Positions 25,911 through 34,890 are shown, numbered from the stretch's first letter. The stretch is DNA of 64,000 nt from Curtobacterium sp. MCBD17_035 (GCF_003234815.2 NZ_CP126279.1:1054001-1118000); one strand, 5' to 3'. A program made the numbers and translations. Notes: generated from the letters alone by a model not told the origin.

Positions 25911-26489
25911 TCAGCCGAGTGACGCCGTCGCGGCCCGGAGGTCCTCGAGCGCGGCGAGCGCGTGCGGCGCGAGCCCGGCATCGTCGTCGCGGGGACCCTC
26001 GACCCAGCGGCTGTAGCCCTGCTTGAACGCGAGCAGACCCATCTCGGCCGCGAGGTGCGCGGTGGCGGCCGGGACACCGCGGGCGACGAGCGCGTCCGTC
26101 ATGGCGACGGCGAGCCCGACGCTCTTCAGCGCGTCCCGTCCCTGCAGCTCCGCGCTCGCGGCGACGGCGGCCCGGAGCCGAGGCCCGATGTCGCGGTTCA
26201 TCGGCCCCATCTCGTCCGAGGCGCGTGCGAGCCCGGCTGCGACGGCCTCGAGCGGGGACGCGTCGGCGGGAGCGGCGGCGATGCCCTCGGCGAGCAGGGT
26301 GCTCAGGGTCTCCTGCCCGGCGACGAGGAGTTCGCGCTTGTCCGGGAAGTACCGGAAGAAGGTGCTCTTGGTGACGCCGGCACGTTCGGCGATCTGCGCG
26401 ACTGTCGTCTCGTCGTAGCCCTGCTCGGTGAACAGGTCGACGGCCGCGAGGACGAGTCGGTCCCGCGCTCCCGGTTCCCATCGCGCCAT
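25911..26489 (-). CDS. TetR-family transcriptional repressor
   Basis: This 192-residue regulator has an N-terminal TetR helix-turn-helix (about 10-55) including TVAQIAERAGVTKSTFFRYF and a variable ligand domain. It is divergent from an SDR gene across a short gap with two 24-base palindromes, so it very likely represses both. ATG 26489 was chosen because TAGGAT (minus strand, 26497-26502) lies seven bases upstream, a leaderless arrangement. ATG 26498 would add three residues. Confidence 0.93.
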   Translation of the reverse strand: MARWEPGARDRLVLAAVDLFTEQGYDETTVAQIAERAGVTKSTFFRYFPDKRELLVAGQETLSTLLAEGIAAAPADASPLEAVAAGLARASDEMGPMNRDIGPRLRAAVAASAELQGRDALKSVGLAVAMTDALVARGVPAATAHLAAEMGLLAFKQGYSRWVEGPRDDDAGLAPHALAALEDLRAATASLG

Positions 26490-26515
26490 GCCATTCATCC
26501 TACGGCTCCGAGTCC

Positions 26516-26539
26516 GTGATGGGACAGTTGTCCCATCAC
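26516..26539. promoter_or_regulatory. TetR operator 1 (perfect 24-bp palindrome)
   Basis: GTGATGGGACA and TGTCCCATCAC are exact reverse complements across a two-base centre. The palindrome lies just upstream of the leaderless TetR promoter at 26497-26502. A second copy lies 33 bases to the right, a spacing of about three helical turns. Confidence 0.85.
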
Positions 26540-26548
26540 GGTGCTACG

Positions 26549-26572
26549 GTGATGGGACAACAGTCTCATCAC
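26549..26572. promoter_or_regulatory. TetR operator 2 (near-perfect 24-bp palindrome)
   Basis: GTGATGGGAC at the left and GTCTCATCAC at the right pair with one mismatch. It ends two bases before the GGAGGA ribosome site of the SDR gene, so binding would block its expression. Confidence 0.82.
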
Positions 26573-26586
26573 CCGGAGGAGTCCCC

Positions 26587-27468
26587 ATGCACGTCTTCGT
26601 CACCGGCGGCACCGGCACGATCGGCACGCCCGTCGTCGCCGAGATGCTCGCCAACGGCCACACCGTCCTCGCCCTCGCCCGCTCCGAGGCCTCGGCCACC
26701 ACGCTCGAGCAGGCCGGCGCCAGCACGATCCGGGGGAGCATCGCCGACCTCGACGTCCTCCGCACGGCTGCCGGGCAGGTCGACGGCGTGATCAGCCTGG
26801 CGTTCAGCCGCGACTACGGGTCGACCGAGTCGCTGCAGCAGGGCATGGCCGAGGAGACCGCGGCGATGACCACGCTGGCCGACGCGCTCCTGGGCAGCGA
26901 CCGTCCGCTCGTCGTCGTCTCCGGGACGCCGTGGGCGGAGGGCCGCCCGTCCACCGAGGAGGACCCGCTGCCGACCGACGGACCCGTCGGCGGGCGCGGC
27001 ATCACCGTGAACGCGATCCTCGGGTACGCCGACCGGGGAGTGCGGTCCTCGGCGATCCGCCTGCCCCGCACGGTGCACGCGAACGGGACGGGCGGGCTCG
27101 CCGGGCTCCTCACCGAGAACGCCAGGAGGACCGGCGTCGCGGGCTACCCGGGTGACGGCAGCCAGCGCTGGCCCGCCGTGCACGCCGCCGACGCCGCGGT
27201 GCTCTTCCGGCTGGCGCTCGAGTCCGCCCCGGCGGGGTCCGCGTGGCACGCCGTCGCCGACGAGGGTGACGCCGTGATCGACCTCGTCCGGGTGATCGGT
27301 CGGCGCCTCGGCCTTCCGGTCGAGCAGGTGCCCGAGGAGACCTTCGGCCCGTTCGGACCGATCTTCGCGACGGACCAGCCGGCCTCGAGCGCGATCACCC
27401 GCAGGGCGCTCGGCTGGACCCCGACGCACCCGAGCGTGCTCGAGGACCTCGAGCTCGTGCAGCCCTGA
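26587..27468 (+). CDS. NAD(P)-binding SDR/atypical reductase
   Basis: This 293-residue atypical SDR has the N-terminal nucleotide-binding signature VTGGTGTIGTPVV followed by a basic residue in the second strand (LARSE), which suggests NADP. The usual Tyr-x-x-x-Lys pair is not clear, as in other NmrA-like or epimerase-like proteins. GGAGGA precedes ATG 26587. Expression is controlled by the TetR protein through the two operators. A role in a stress or xenobiotic response is inferred from that arrangement. Confidence 0.85.
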   Translation: MHVFVTGGTGTIGTPVVAEMLANGHTVLALARSEASATTLEQAGASTIRGSIADLDVLRTAAGQVDGVISLAFSRDYGSTESLQQGMAEETAAMTTLADALLGSDRPLVVVSGTPWAEGRPSTEEDPLPTDGPVGGRGITVNAILGYADRGVRSSAIRLPRTVHANGTGGLAGLLTENARRTGVAGYPGDGSQRWPAVHAADAAVLFRLALESAPAGSAWHAVADEGDAVIDLVRVIGRRLGLPVEQVPEETFGPFGPIFATDQPASSAITRRALGWTPTHPSVLEDLELVQP

Positions 27469-27478
27469 CCCCCTGGCG

Positions 27479-27518
27479 GCCGGGAGGGACGGGGCGGGCT
27501 GGCACCGTCCCTCCCGGC
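27479..27518. terminator. Terminator hairpin after the SDR gene
   Basis: GCCGGGAGGGACGG (27479-27492) and CCGTCCCTCCCGGC (27505-27518) form a perfect 14-base stem with a 12-base loop, 11 bases after the SDR stop codon. Confidence 0.8.
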
Positions 27519-27540
27519 CGACCCGCCGCGGCCCCTGCAC

Positions 27541-27660
27541 GTGCGCGCGCCGACGACAACTGCGCTGTCGCTGGCGCGCGCACTCGTCGTCGGCGCGCAC
27601 CCGCGCGCGCCGACGACGACTTCGCGCGCACCCGCGCGCGTCGACGACGACCACGCGCGA
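27541..27660. repeat. Intergenic palindromic repeat, GACGAC family (locus 3)
   Basis: GTGCGCGCGCCGACGACAA near 27541-27559 pairs with the inverted copy CTCGTCGTCGGCGCGCAC ending at 27600, with small gaps. A second half-unit (GCGCGCGCCGACGACGAC, near 27603) and a third (CGCGTCGACGACGACC) follow. Confidence 0.75.
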
Positions 27661-27756
27661 ACTCAGCCGAGACGCCCGGGCCCGGACCCCCGCGGTCACC
27701 ACCGGAGTAACGTCGGCCCCGGTGTCGCCCATGACGCCGATGTGCGAGGAGGCACC

Positions 27757-28737
27757 GTGGCCCGAGGACCAGACCGACCCGGAACCGAGCAGGACTGGGA
27801 CCCCGCCACCTGGACCGCCGACACCTGGCCGATCGGCGTGTGTCTGCACGGGTTCCCACCGGTCGGTCGCGACGGCACCACGCTGCACGACGCCCCGATC
27901 GCGGTGTGGGACGACATCTTCGCCCAGATCGAGCGGGTGGGCTTCACGCTCGCCGAGATGGCCGACGACCGGATCCGCCCCGCCGACTACGACCCCGGCA
28001 AGCGTGACGAGCTCCTCGCCACCGCCAGGGAGCACGGCATCGGGATCCCCAGCGTGCACCTGCAGCGCCGGAGCGTCATCATGCCCGGGCACGAGGAGGA
28101 GAACCTCGCGTACGCGCACCGCACGATCGACGCCGCGGCCGCGTGGGGCATGCAGGTGTTCTCGACGGGGCTCCACCAGCCGTTCAGCGAGGCCCAGCGC
28201 AAGGCCCTGTGGTTCTGGACCGCGCCCGGGCCGAAGGACCCCGACGACCCGGAGGTCTGGGACCGCGCCGTCCGGTCGATCCGCGAGCTCGGCAAGCACG
28301 CCGCCGACGTCGGGCTGCCCCTCGCGCTCGAGATGTACGAGGACACGTACCTCGGCACGGCCGAGAGCGCCGTCCGGTTCGTGGAGGCGGTGGGCCTCGA
28401 CAACGTCGGCCTCAACCCCGACGTCGCGAACCTCATCCGCCTGCACCGTCCGGTCGAGGACTGGCGCGAGGTGTTCTCCGCGACCCTCCCGTACGCGAAC
28501 TACCTGCACGTCAAGAACTACACACGCGACGAGGCCGGTGACGGCTCCTGGGCGACGAGCGTCCCCTCGACGATGGAGACCGGCATCATCAACTACCGGC
28601 AGGTCCTGCGCGAGGCCGTGGACGTCGGGTTCCGCGGCATCATCATGACCGAGCAGTACGGCGGGGACAGCCTCGGCGTCTGCGCCACCAACCACCGGTA
28701 CATCCGCACCCTGCTGCCCCAGGAGGTCGCACGATGA
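27757..28737 (+). CDS. TIM-barrel sugar phosphate isomerase/epimerase-like protein
   Basis: This 326-residue protein has the AP-endonuclease-2/xylose-isomerase-like barrel pattern. Likely metal-ligand regions are LALEMYEDTYLG (Glu), NPDVANLIRLHRP (Asp) and NYLHVKNYTRD (His), with MTEQYGGD near the end. Such enzymes isomerise or epimerise sugars or keto acids. GTG 27757 follows GAGGAGGC. The stop overlaps the next gene as ATGA, and a third gene follows ten bases after that, so the three form one operon. Specific reaction not assignable. Confidence 0.75.
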   Translation: MARGPDRPGTEQDWDPATWTADTWPIGVCLHGFPPVGRDGTTLHDAPIAVWDDIFAQIERVGFTLAEMADDRIRPADYDPGKRDELLATAREHGIGIPSVHLQRRSVIMPGHEEENLAYAHRTIDAAAAWGMQVFSTGLHQPFSEAQRKALWFWTAPGPKDPDDPEVWDRAVRSIRELGKHAADVGLPLALEMYEDTYLGTAESAVRFVEAVGLDNVGLNPDVANLIRLHRPVEDWREVFSATLPYANYLHVKNYTRDEAGDGSWATSVPSTMETGIINYRQVLREAVDVGFRGIIMTEQYGGDSLGVCATNHRYIRTLLPQEVAR

Positions 28738-29687
28738 GTCAGATCAGAGCCGCCGTCGTCGGATCCGGGTACATGGGTGGCGGGATCGCGCAGATGCTCG
28801 CGCTGTCCGGGGCCGAGGTCGCCCTCGCCGACGTCTCCGCCGAGATCGCCGCGAGCAACCACACACGCCTGCTCGACGAGGCCCGGCAGTTCGTCGCCGA
28901 TGGGCTGTTCCCCGCCGACGCGGTCGAGCGCATCGCCGCGCTCGTCCACCCCGCCGAGTCCGTCGAGGCCGCCGTCGCCGACGCCGAGTTCATCGAGGAG
29001 GCCGTGCCCGAGAAGATCGAGATCAAGCACGCCACCCTCGCGCGGATCAGCGCAGCCGCGAGCCGGGAGGCGGTGATCGGCTCGAACACGTCGACCATCC
29101 GCATCAGCGCACTCGCCGAGGCCGTCGAGGGACCCGAACGGTTCCTCGGGGTGCACTTCTCGAACCCCGCGCCGTTCATCCCCGGCGTCGAGATCATCCC
29201 GCACGAGACCACCACCGAGTCCGCGATCACGACCGCCGAGACGATCGTCCGCGCGACCGGCAAGCAGACCGCCCGGGTCAAGGACAGCGTCGGCTTCGTC
29301 CTCAACCGCCTGCAGTACGCGCTGTTCTCCGAGGCCGCGGACATCGCCGCCGAGGGCATCGCGAGCCCCGAGGACATCGACACCATCGTCCGGACCACGT
29401 TCGGCTTCCGGCTGCCCGTGTTCGGCCCGTTCGCGATCGCCGACATGGCGGGCCTGGACGTGTACGCGTTCTGCTACGCGTCCCTCCAGACCCGGTGGCC
29501 GGAGCGGTTCGCGACCCCGGAGTCGCTCGCCGCGCTCGTGGCCGAGGGCAAGTTCGGCACGAAGTCGGGCGCCGGCTACCTCGACGTCCCGGCCGACCGG
29601 ACGCCGGAACTCGTCGCGTACCGGAACCGGGCGTACGTGGCGTTGCAGAAGCTGCTCGACGAGCTCGGCCCCGCACCGATCGACTGA
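28734..29687 (+). CDS. 3-hydroxyacyl-CoA dehydrogenase-family protein
   Basis: This 317-residue NAD-dependent dehydrogenase has the GSGYMGGGI NAD loop and the catalytic HFSNPAPFIPGVEII segment (His and Glu of the family). The length matches single-function members such as L-gulonate 3-dehydrogenase or L-carnitine dehydrogenase rather than FadB fusions. No enoyl-CoA hydratase is nearby, so beta-oxidation is unlikely. It overlaps the isomerase-like gene by four bases and precedes the FAD oxidase, suggesting sequential oxidation of a hydroxy-acid or quaternary amine. Confidence 0.83.
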   Translation: MSQIRAAVVGSGYMGGGIAQMLALSGAEVALADVSAEIAASNHTRLLDEARQFVADGLFPADAVERIAALVHPAESVEAAVADAEFIEEAVPEKIEIKHATLARISAAASREAVIGSNTSTIRISALAEAVEGPERFLGVHFSNPAPFIPGVEIIPHETTTESAITTAETIVRATGKQTARVKDSVGFVLNRLQYALFSEAADIAAEGIASPEDIDTIVRTTFGFRLPVFGPFAIADMAGLDVYAFCYASLQTRWPERFATPESLAALVAEGKFGTKSGAGYLDVPADRTPELVAYRNRAYVALQKLLDELGPAPID

Positions 29688-29697
29688 CCGGACCGCG

Positions 29698-30837
29698 ATG
29701 GAGGAGTTCGACGTCGCCGTCGTGGGCGCCGGGGCGCTGGGCAGCGCCGCTGCCCACCACCTGGCACTCCGGGGTGCGACGGTGGTCCTGTTCGAACAGT
29801 TCGAGTTCGGTCACGTGCGCGGTGCCTCCCACGACACATCGAGGATCCTCCGCACCTCGTACGGGGACGAGGCCTACGTCCGGCTCGCGAAGTCGGCGTA
29901 CCGGGACTGGGCCGAGCTGGAACGCGTCAGCGGCGAACGCCTCGTGACCACCACCGGCGGCGTCGTGTTCGTGCCACCGGGCAGTCCGTACCCCGTGACG
30001 GCCTTCACCGCGGCACTCACGGCGCAGGACCTGCCGTTCGAGCTCATGGACCGGGACGCGGTCGCCGCCCGATGGCCGCAGTTCACCCTGCCCCCGGGAG
30101 TCGAGACCGTGTTCTCGCCCGACACCGGGATCGTCCCCGCGTCCCGCACCGTCGCCACGCTCCAGATGCAGGCACGGTCGCACGGAGCGGTGCTCCGCGA
30201 CCGGACACGGGTCGAGGAGCTCCGACCCCAACCCGACGGAGTCGTCGTCATGACGACCGCGGGGACGGTCCGAGCGCGGAAGGTCGTCGTCGCCGCCGAC
30301 GCGTGGACGAACGCGCTCATCGCGCCCCTCGGTGTCGAGGTCCCGCTCGTGACGATGCAGGAGCAGGTCACGTACTTCGGGCCGGACCGCCCCGAGGACT
30401 TCGGCGACGACCGGCTCCCCGTGTGGATCTGGGAGGACGAGCCCTGCTACTACGGGTTCCCGACCTACGGGGAGCCGACCGTCAAGGCGGGTCGAGACGC
30501 CTCCGACAACCGCATGACGCCCGACGAGCGGACCTTCCGGCACTCGGAGGAGCTCCTGGACCAGCTGCGGGCGTTCATGCGCGGGTTCCTGCCCGCCAGC
30601 GGCGAGGACGTCCGGACCATCACCTGCCAGTACACGCTGACCCCCGGCCGGCGGTTCGTGGTCGACGCGCTGCCGGAGCACCCGGACGTGCTCGTCGCGC
30701 TCGGGGCCGCCCACGCGTTCAAGTTCACGCCGACGATCGGGCGGATCCTGGCGGAGCTCGCCCTCGATGGTCGGACCGATGACGACATCAGCGCCTTCCG
30801 GCTCAGGGATGTCCTGGCCCCCGTGCCGACCGCCTGA
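29698..30837 (+). CDS. Sarcosine oxidase/N-methyltryptophan oxidase-like flavoprotein
   Basis: This 379-residue DAO-fold oxidase begins with the FAD loop VVGAGALGSAAAHHLA. It contains ASHDTSRILRTSYG, typical of monomeric sarcosine oxidases, and ITCQYTLTPGRRFVVD, in which the Cys matches the residue carrying covalently bound FAD (Cys-x-Tyr-Thr). It would oxidise an N-methyl or related secondary amine and release hydrogen peroxide. It is the third gene of the operon starting at 27757. True substrate unknown. Confidence 0.85.
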   Translation: MEEFDVAVVGAGALGSAAAHHLALRGATVVLFEQFEFGHVRGASHDTSRILRTSYGDEAYVRLAKSAYRDWAELERVSGERLVTTTGGVVFVPPGSPYPVTAFTAALTAQDLPFELMDRDAVAARWPQFTLPPGVETVFSPDTGIVPASRTVATLQMQARSHGAVLRDRTRVEELRPQPDGVVVMTTAGTVRARKVVVAADAWTNALIAPLGVEVPLVTMQEQVTYFGPDRPEDFGDDRLPVWIWEDEPCYYGFPTYGEPTVKAGRDASDNRMTPDERTFRHSEELLDQLRAFMRGFLPASGEDVRTITCQYTLTPGRRFVVDALPEHPDVLVALGAAHAFKFTPTIGRILAELALDGRTDDDISAFRLRDVLAPVPTA

Positions 30838-30860
30838 CCGTCCGCGCCGGGCCTCCCGGG

Positions 30861-31745
30861 TCAGCCGGGTCCGTCGCTCGCGGCGGCGAGCAGCGGCACG
30901 ACCACGTCGCTGACCGGGGTGGGGATGCCGTGCATGCGGCCGAGCCGTGCCACGACCTCGTTCCGGATCCGCCACTCGAGCGGGCGGTCCGCGGCGCGGT
31001 CGGTGAGGATCGAGGTCCCGAGGTCCGCCGGCTGAGCGCGGAGACCGTCGAGGACCTCCTGCGGGACGTCGTCGCCGAGGCGGGCGCCCGCTGCCCGTGC
31101 CACGGCGAGGCACTCGGCGAGGTAGTCGAGCGTCAGCCGGGCGACGTCCTCGCGTCGGAACATCCCGGATCGCCGCCCGCTCAGCGCCATGAGCCCCGCG
31201 GCGGCGTTGTGGAGCAGCTTGCGCCACGCGACGGTCACGAAGTCCTCGGTGACGTCGACCGCGCACCGGGTGCTCTTGAGGACATCGACCACCGACTGCG
31301 CCGCCGGCACGTCGGGGAGCGTGAGGCGCGGCGGTCGCCGCAGCGCCACCGTGCCGTCCGGCTCGGCCTGGGCGGGGAACCACACGACGGCCGGGAGGAC
31401 CGTGCCCGCGACCCACCGACCGACGCTCGCCTCCTGCTCCACCCCGTTCTGCAGCACGCACACGACCGTGTCTGCGTGGCACAGCGCGGGGAGCCAGGGC
31501 CCGGCGGCCTCGATCTGGGTGGCCTTGACGGCGAGGAACACGACGTCGACGGGTCCGGACATCGTCGTCGGATCGGTGTGCACCGGCCCGGGGACGACGA
31601 CGACCGCGCCGTCCGGGGTCCGGAGTCGGAGGTGCTCCCGCGGCGTCCGGCCGGCGAGCAGCGGGGTCCGACCGGCCTCGTGGAGCGCTGCTGCCACCGT
31701 CGTGCCGATCGCACCCGGGCCGACGATCGCGATGCTCGGGTCCAT
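30861..31745 (-). CDS. Ketopantoate reductase-family protein
   Basis: This 294-residue protein has GPGAIGTTVAAALHEAG as NADP loop, AVKATQ and the catalytic lysine region WRKLLHNAAAGLMAL. This fits PanE/ApbA, which reduces 2-dehydropantoate to pantoate. Many actinobacterial paralogs act on other alpha-keto acids, so the pantothenate role is not certain. It converges with the oxidase operon. ATG 31745 was preferred; ATG 31754 adds three residues. Confidence 0.85.
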   Translation of the reverse strand: MDPSIAIVGPGAIGTTVAAALHEAGRTPLLAGRTPREHLRLRTPDGAVVVVPGPVHTDPTTMSGPVDVVFLAVKATQIEAAGPWLPALCHADTVVCVLQNGVEQEASVGRWVAGTVLPAVVWFPAQAEPDGTVALRRPPRLTLPDVPAAQSVVDVLKSTRCAVDVTEDFVTVAWRKLLHNAAAGLMALSGRRSGMFRREDVARLTLDYLAECLAVARAAGARLGDDVPQEVLDGLRAQPADLGTSILTDRAADRPLEWRIRNEVVARLGRMHGIPTPVSDVVVPLLAAASDGPG

Positions 31746-31811
31746 GGACTCCATCCTGGCGCTTCGGCGCACGGTCAGGACGCGCTCGGCGAGCGGGGCC
31801 AATGTGGAGGC

Positions 31812-32417
31812 ATGCTCACACGACGTTCCTCGGGTCTGGTCCTCCTCGGCACGGCGCTCACCGTGGTGCTCGCCGGATGCGCGGGCGGGACCACCTCGCC
31901 ACACCCGAGCAGCACGGCGCGCACGGTCACGCACAGCACCCCGACACCGTCCGCCGCCCCCGCCTCGCCCAGCACCACGAGCACCCCGAGTGCGACGAGC
32001 ACGTGCGGACCCGCGACGGGGCGGGCTGCCGCCGCGACGGGGATCGCGGCACTCCCGCTCCCGGTGAACCTGCGGGGAACGGCCCACTGGGACGCGGCGG
32101 GCGCCGACTACTCCGGGTACGACCCCTGCGCGCCGCTGTCGTGGTCGGTCGTGACCGTCTCCGGCTCCACGGCGAGCTCCCCGTACGCGATCCTGCTGTT
32201 CCACGACGGCACCTACCTCGGAACCGCGACGAAGGAGCAGTACGCGTTCCAGCCCACGGTCCGGCGGACCTCGTCGACGAGCATCGCCGTGACCTACCCG
32301 TACCCGCAGGGCAACGACTCCGACGCCGATCCGACCGGCCGCGGGAACGCCACGTACACCTGGGACGCCGGTGCCGGGAAGGTCACGATGGACGGCAGCA
32401 CGCCTCCGGCGCAGTGA
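31812..32417 (+). CDS. LppP/LprE-type lipoprotein
   Basis: This 201-residue lipoprotein has a signal peptide ending in the lipobox LAGC near residue 20, then a Ser/Thr/Pro-rich spacer. The C-terminal domain begins near residue 65 and contains ILLFHDGTYLGTATKEQY, typical of the LppP/LprE family of unknown function in actinobacteria. GTGGAGG precedes ATG. The stop overlaps the next gene as GTGA. Confidence 0.85.
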   Translation: MLTRRSSGLVLLGTALTVVLAGCAGGTTSPHPSSTARTVTHSTPTPSAAPASPSTTSTPSATSTCGPATGRAAAATGIAALPLPVNLRGTAHWDAAGADYSGYDPCAPLSWSVVTVSGSTASSPYAILLFHDGTYLGTATKEQYAFQPTVRRTSSTSIAVTYPYPQGNDSDADPTGRGNATYTWDAGAGKVTMDGSTPPAQ

Positions 32418-33097
32418 GTCAGCCCGTGTCCGACATGCTGGTGGGCGAGCACCGCACGACGTCGGCGTCGCTCGCTGTGACGGCCCGGCGGCATCCGTCG
32501 ACCATCGTGTTCAGCGTGCTCGCCGTCATGTTCGCGGTCCTGACGGTCGTGCTGCTCGTCCGCATCCACGGCGTCCACTCGGACGCGTTCCCGCTCGCCC
32601 TGCGCGCCGGGGGTCTCGCCACCATCGCGTGCGCGGCCGGTGGCCCGCTGCGTCTGGTGCGACTCCGCCGGAGGGACGAGCGCGGTGCGCTGAGCGCCCG
32701 GAATCCCGGGATCGCCTTCGTCAGCGCGCTGGCGACCCCGACGACGAAGGACGACCTCGCCGCGTGGGACCCCGGTCTCTCCGTCACGTTCCCGTGCCAG
32801 CTCGCGTTCTCCGCGCGGGGCATCGCGATCTGGGACACCGAGACCGACACGGAGGGCCATCGCCTCGCGGAGCGGGCCGAGGTGCTGTCGATCGAGCCGT
32901 TCCACACCCCGGACCACTCGTGGGAACAGTCCGAGCAGGGATGGGGCGTCGTGCTGCACCTCGCCCCACGCGACGGCGTGAGCACCAGCCGGTACACGGG
33001 CGTCGTGCACCTGCGGGTCGAGGACGCGCAGACGGAGCGCGACGAGTACGCGGCCAGGCAGTCGATCGCGGTGATGGAGCGGGCGCTCGGCCGTTGA
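32414..33097 (+). CDS. Two-helix membrane protein of unknown function
   Basis: This 227-residue protein has two hydrophobic helices (about 32-52 and 60-80), then a soluble domain with ISALATPTTKDD-like and WDTETDTEGHRL segments. The GTG start overlaps the lipoprotein stop, so the two are probably cotranslated. An ATG at 32435 is an alternative. No family recognised. Confidence 0.65.
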   Translation: MSQPVSDMLVGEHRTTSASLAVTARRHPSTIVFSVLAVMFAVLTVVLLVRIHGVHSDAFPLALRAGGLATIACAAGGPLRLVRLRRRDERGALSARNPGIAFVSALATPTTKDDLAAWDPGLSVTFPCQLAFSARGIAIWDTETDTEGHRLAERAEVLSIEPFHTPDHSWEQSEQGWGVVLHLAPRDGVSTSRYTGVVHLRVEDAQTERDEYAARQSIAVMERALGR

Positions 33098-33189
33098 CTA
33101 CTCGGCGGCCCACGCCTCGTCCTGTGCAGGTGATCGAGCGGAAGGCCCGGTGCCGGACCACGCTGACGAGGAGCGAGGAGGATGGTCGC

Positions 33190-33615
33190 GTGAGCGAGAC
33201 GACCGATCCGAAGACCGTGACGCTCATCCGGTCCGCGAGCCTCGCGCAGGGTGTCGACTACGCCTACGCCGCGACCGCTCCCGCCGACGCGCGGCTGGTG
33301 TTCCTGGCGGGGGCCTGTCCCGTCGACGAGACCGGCGCGACCGTCGCGCTCGGGGACCACGCCGGACAGGCTGCCAAGTGCGTCGAGAACATGGTGACGG
33401 CGCTCCGCGCGGCAGGCGCCGGCATCGAGGACGTCATCAGCACGCGGGTCCTCGTCGCGTCGTCGCGGCAGGCGGACCTCATCGCCGCCTGGGACGTCGT
33501 GCGTGCCGCGTTCGGTGCGCACGACGTCCCGAGCACCCTGCTCGGCGTCACCGTGCTCGGGTACGACGGGCAGCTCGTCGAGATCGAGGCGGTCGCCGCG
33601 GTCCTCGACGTGTGA
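33190..33615 (+). CDS. RidA/YjgF family protein
   Basis: This 141-residue protein has the RidA pattern: AGACPVDETGATV in place of the usual GQxPxDPxTG turn, QAAKCVENMVTALRAAGAGIEDVI, and TLLGVTVLGYDGQLVEIEAVA. Canonical RidA hydrolyses reactive 2-aminoacrylate imines. The conserved catalytic Arg is in RVLVAS. GTG 33190 follows GGAGG at about 33177. The distinctive active site may point to a paralog with another function. Confidence 0.85.
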   Translation: MSETTDPKTVTLIRSASLAQGVDYAYAATAPADARLVFLAGACPVDETGATVALGDHAGQAAKCVENMVTALRAAGAGIEDVISTRVLVASSRQADLIAAWDVVRAAFGAHDVPSTLLGVTVLGYDGQLVEIEAVAAVLDV

Positions 33616-33660
33616 CGTCCCGCGGCGGCGGGCGGTCACCGTAGTCGAGCGGACGGTCGG

Positions 33661-34209
33661 TCAGCTGCTGACCCCCGACAGGTCGCACGCGTTCGTGCGG
33701 GGCGCCTGCACGCCGAGCGGCGTGTCGAGGTGCTCGGTCCGAACCGTGCCGAGTCGTCCGCGGTACGACACCTGCACGTCGCCGATGGCAACCGAGCGGG
33801 CGTGCTGGGCCACGGTCATGCTCACGAGGACCGTCGACCAGCTCCGGGCTGGCAGGTTCGCGGCGACGGCATCCTGGACGTGGCCCTGACGGCGGAAGGA
33901 CCGCAGGGGCCCGAAGGTGTTCAACGAGAGGCGCTTGCCGCTGATCACCCGGAAGCGCACCTTCCCTGCGCCGGTCTGCTCGCCCGCACGCATGCCCATG
34001 ACGCGGACGGGCACGGACGAGTCGTTGCGTACCGGGATCGTCACCGTCATGGAGCGCGGCCCGTTCCGCGCGGCCCATCCCGCGCACACATCGCCGCTCA
34101 AGTGCGCCGTGTCGAGCCGGTCGGGCTGGGTCAGGGCGATGGCGAACAGGGCTGCGAGCACGAGGGCGGTGACGACGGACACGGCGATCGCGTGACGCGC
34201 GAGGGACAC
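33661..34209 (-). CDS. Secreted or membrane-anchored hypothetical protein
   Basis: This 182-residue protein has one N-terminal hydrophobic helix (about 6-25), then a soluble domain with VTIPVRNDSSVPVRVMG, resembling an Ig-like or beta-sandwich fold. GTG 34209 was chosen because TATGCT (minus strand, 34216-34221) lies six bases upstream, a leaderless arrangement. A start at 34230 adds seven residues. Function unknown. Confidence 0.6.
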   Translation of the reverse strand: MSLARHAIAVSVVTALVLAALFAIALTQPDRLDTAHLSGDVCAGWAARNGPRSMTVTIPVRNDSSVPVRVMGMRAGEQTGAGKVRFRVISGKRLSLNTFGPLRSFRRQGHVQDAVAANLPARSWSTVLVSMTVAQHARSVAIGDVQVSYRGRLGTVRTEHLDTPLGVQAPRTNACDLSGVSS

Positions 34210-34428
34210 GGGCCGAGCATAGGGGAGCATCAGTCAGCTACGGGTCGCATGGACCACGGCGGTCATCGTGCTCGACCACGCTGTGTGGTCGTTCCCGCGG
34301 AGAGGGACCGGTCCGCGGCCTCACCGTCGCCCGGCTCGTCATCTTCGGCAGCACCGCCGTCGGGTCGACGCTCGCCGGGGCGCTGAGCACCCGACCCCCT
34401 GCGGGCGTGAGCGCGTCAGCCCTCGTAC
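34210..34428. other. Intergenic region without recognised gene
   Basis: A 219-base gap between two minus-strand genes. It contains the leaderless promoter of the left gene. A weak plus-strand frame reads as protein-like (about 34290-34390) but has no start signal. No strong hairpin after the RpiB-like gene. Confidence 0.4.
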
Positions 34429-34890
34429 TCAGTGCGCCGCTTCGTACGCCCGGATCTCCTCGACCTTGTCGTTCGACGCGCTCGAGCTGTCGAACTCGTA
34501 CGTCAGCCACTCCCGCACGTTGCGGCGGGCGAGCTCGAGGCCGATGACGCGCTGCCCCATGCAGAGCACCTGCGCGTCGTTCGACAGGATCGACCGCTCG
34601 ACCGAGTAGGAGTCATGCGCGGTCACGGCCCGGATGCCCGGCACCTTGTTCGCCGAGATCGCGACGCCGAGGCCGGTGCCGCAGAACAGGATCGCCCGGT
34701 CGGCGTCCCCGCGGGCGACGATCTCCGCCGCGGCGGTCGCCACGGTCGGGTAGTTCGTGTGCCCGTCGGCGTCCACACCGACGTCGACCACCGAGGCCAC
34801 GAGGTCGCTCGACTCGAGGTCCTTGCGGATCGCTTCCTTGTAGTCGTACCCGGCGTCGTCCGAGCCGATCACCAATCGCCACTGGGTCAT
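34429..34890 (-). CDS. RpiB/LacAB-type sugar phosphate isomerase, possibly D-erythrulose-4-phosphate isomerase
   Basis: This 153-residue protein has the RpiB fold pattern: [14 protein letters not shown], the catalytic loop [20 protein letters not shown] and [17 protein letters not shown]. The usual GSDHAG of ribose-phosphate isomerases is GSDDAG here. RpiB homologs next to DAK-type kinases in mycobacteria and others isomerise D-erythrulose 4-phosphate to D-erythrose 4-phosphate. The ATG overlaps the kinase stop as ATGA, so it should act on that kinase's product. Ribose 5-phosphate isomerase remains an alternative. Confidence 0.8.
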   Translation of the reverse strand: MTQWRLVIGSDDAGYDYKEAIRKDLESSDLVASVVDVGVDADGHTNYPTVATAAAEIVARGDADRAILFCGTGLGVAISANKVPGIRAVTAHDSYSVERSILSNDAQVLCMGQRVIGLELARRNVREWLTYEFDSSSASNDKVEEIRAYEAAH

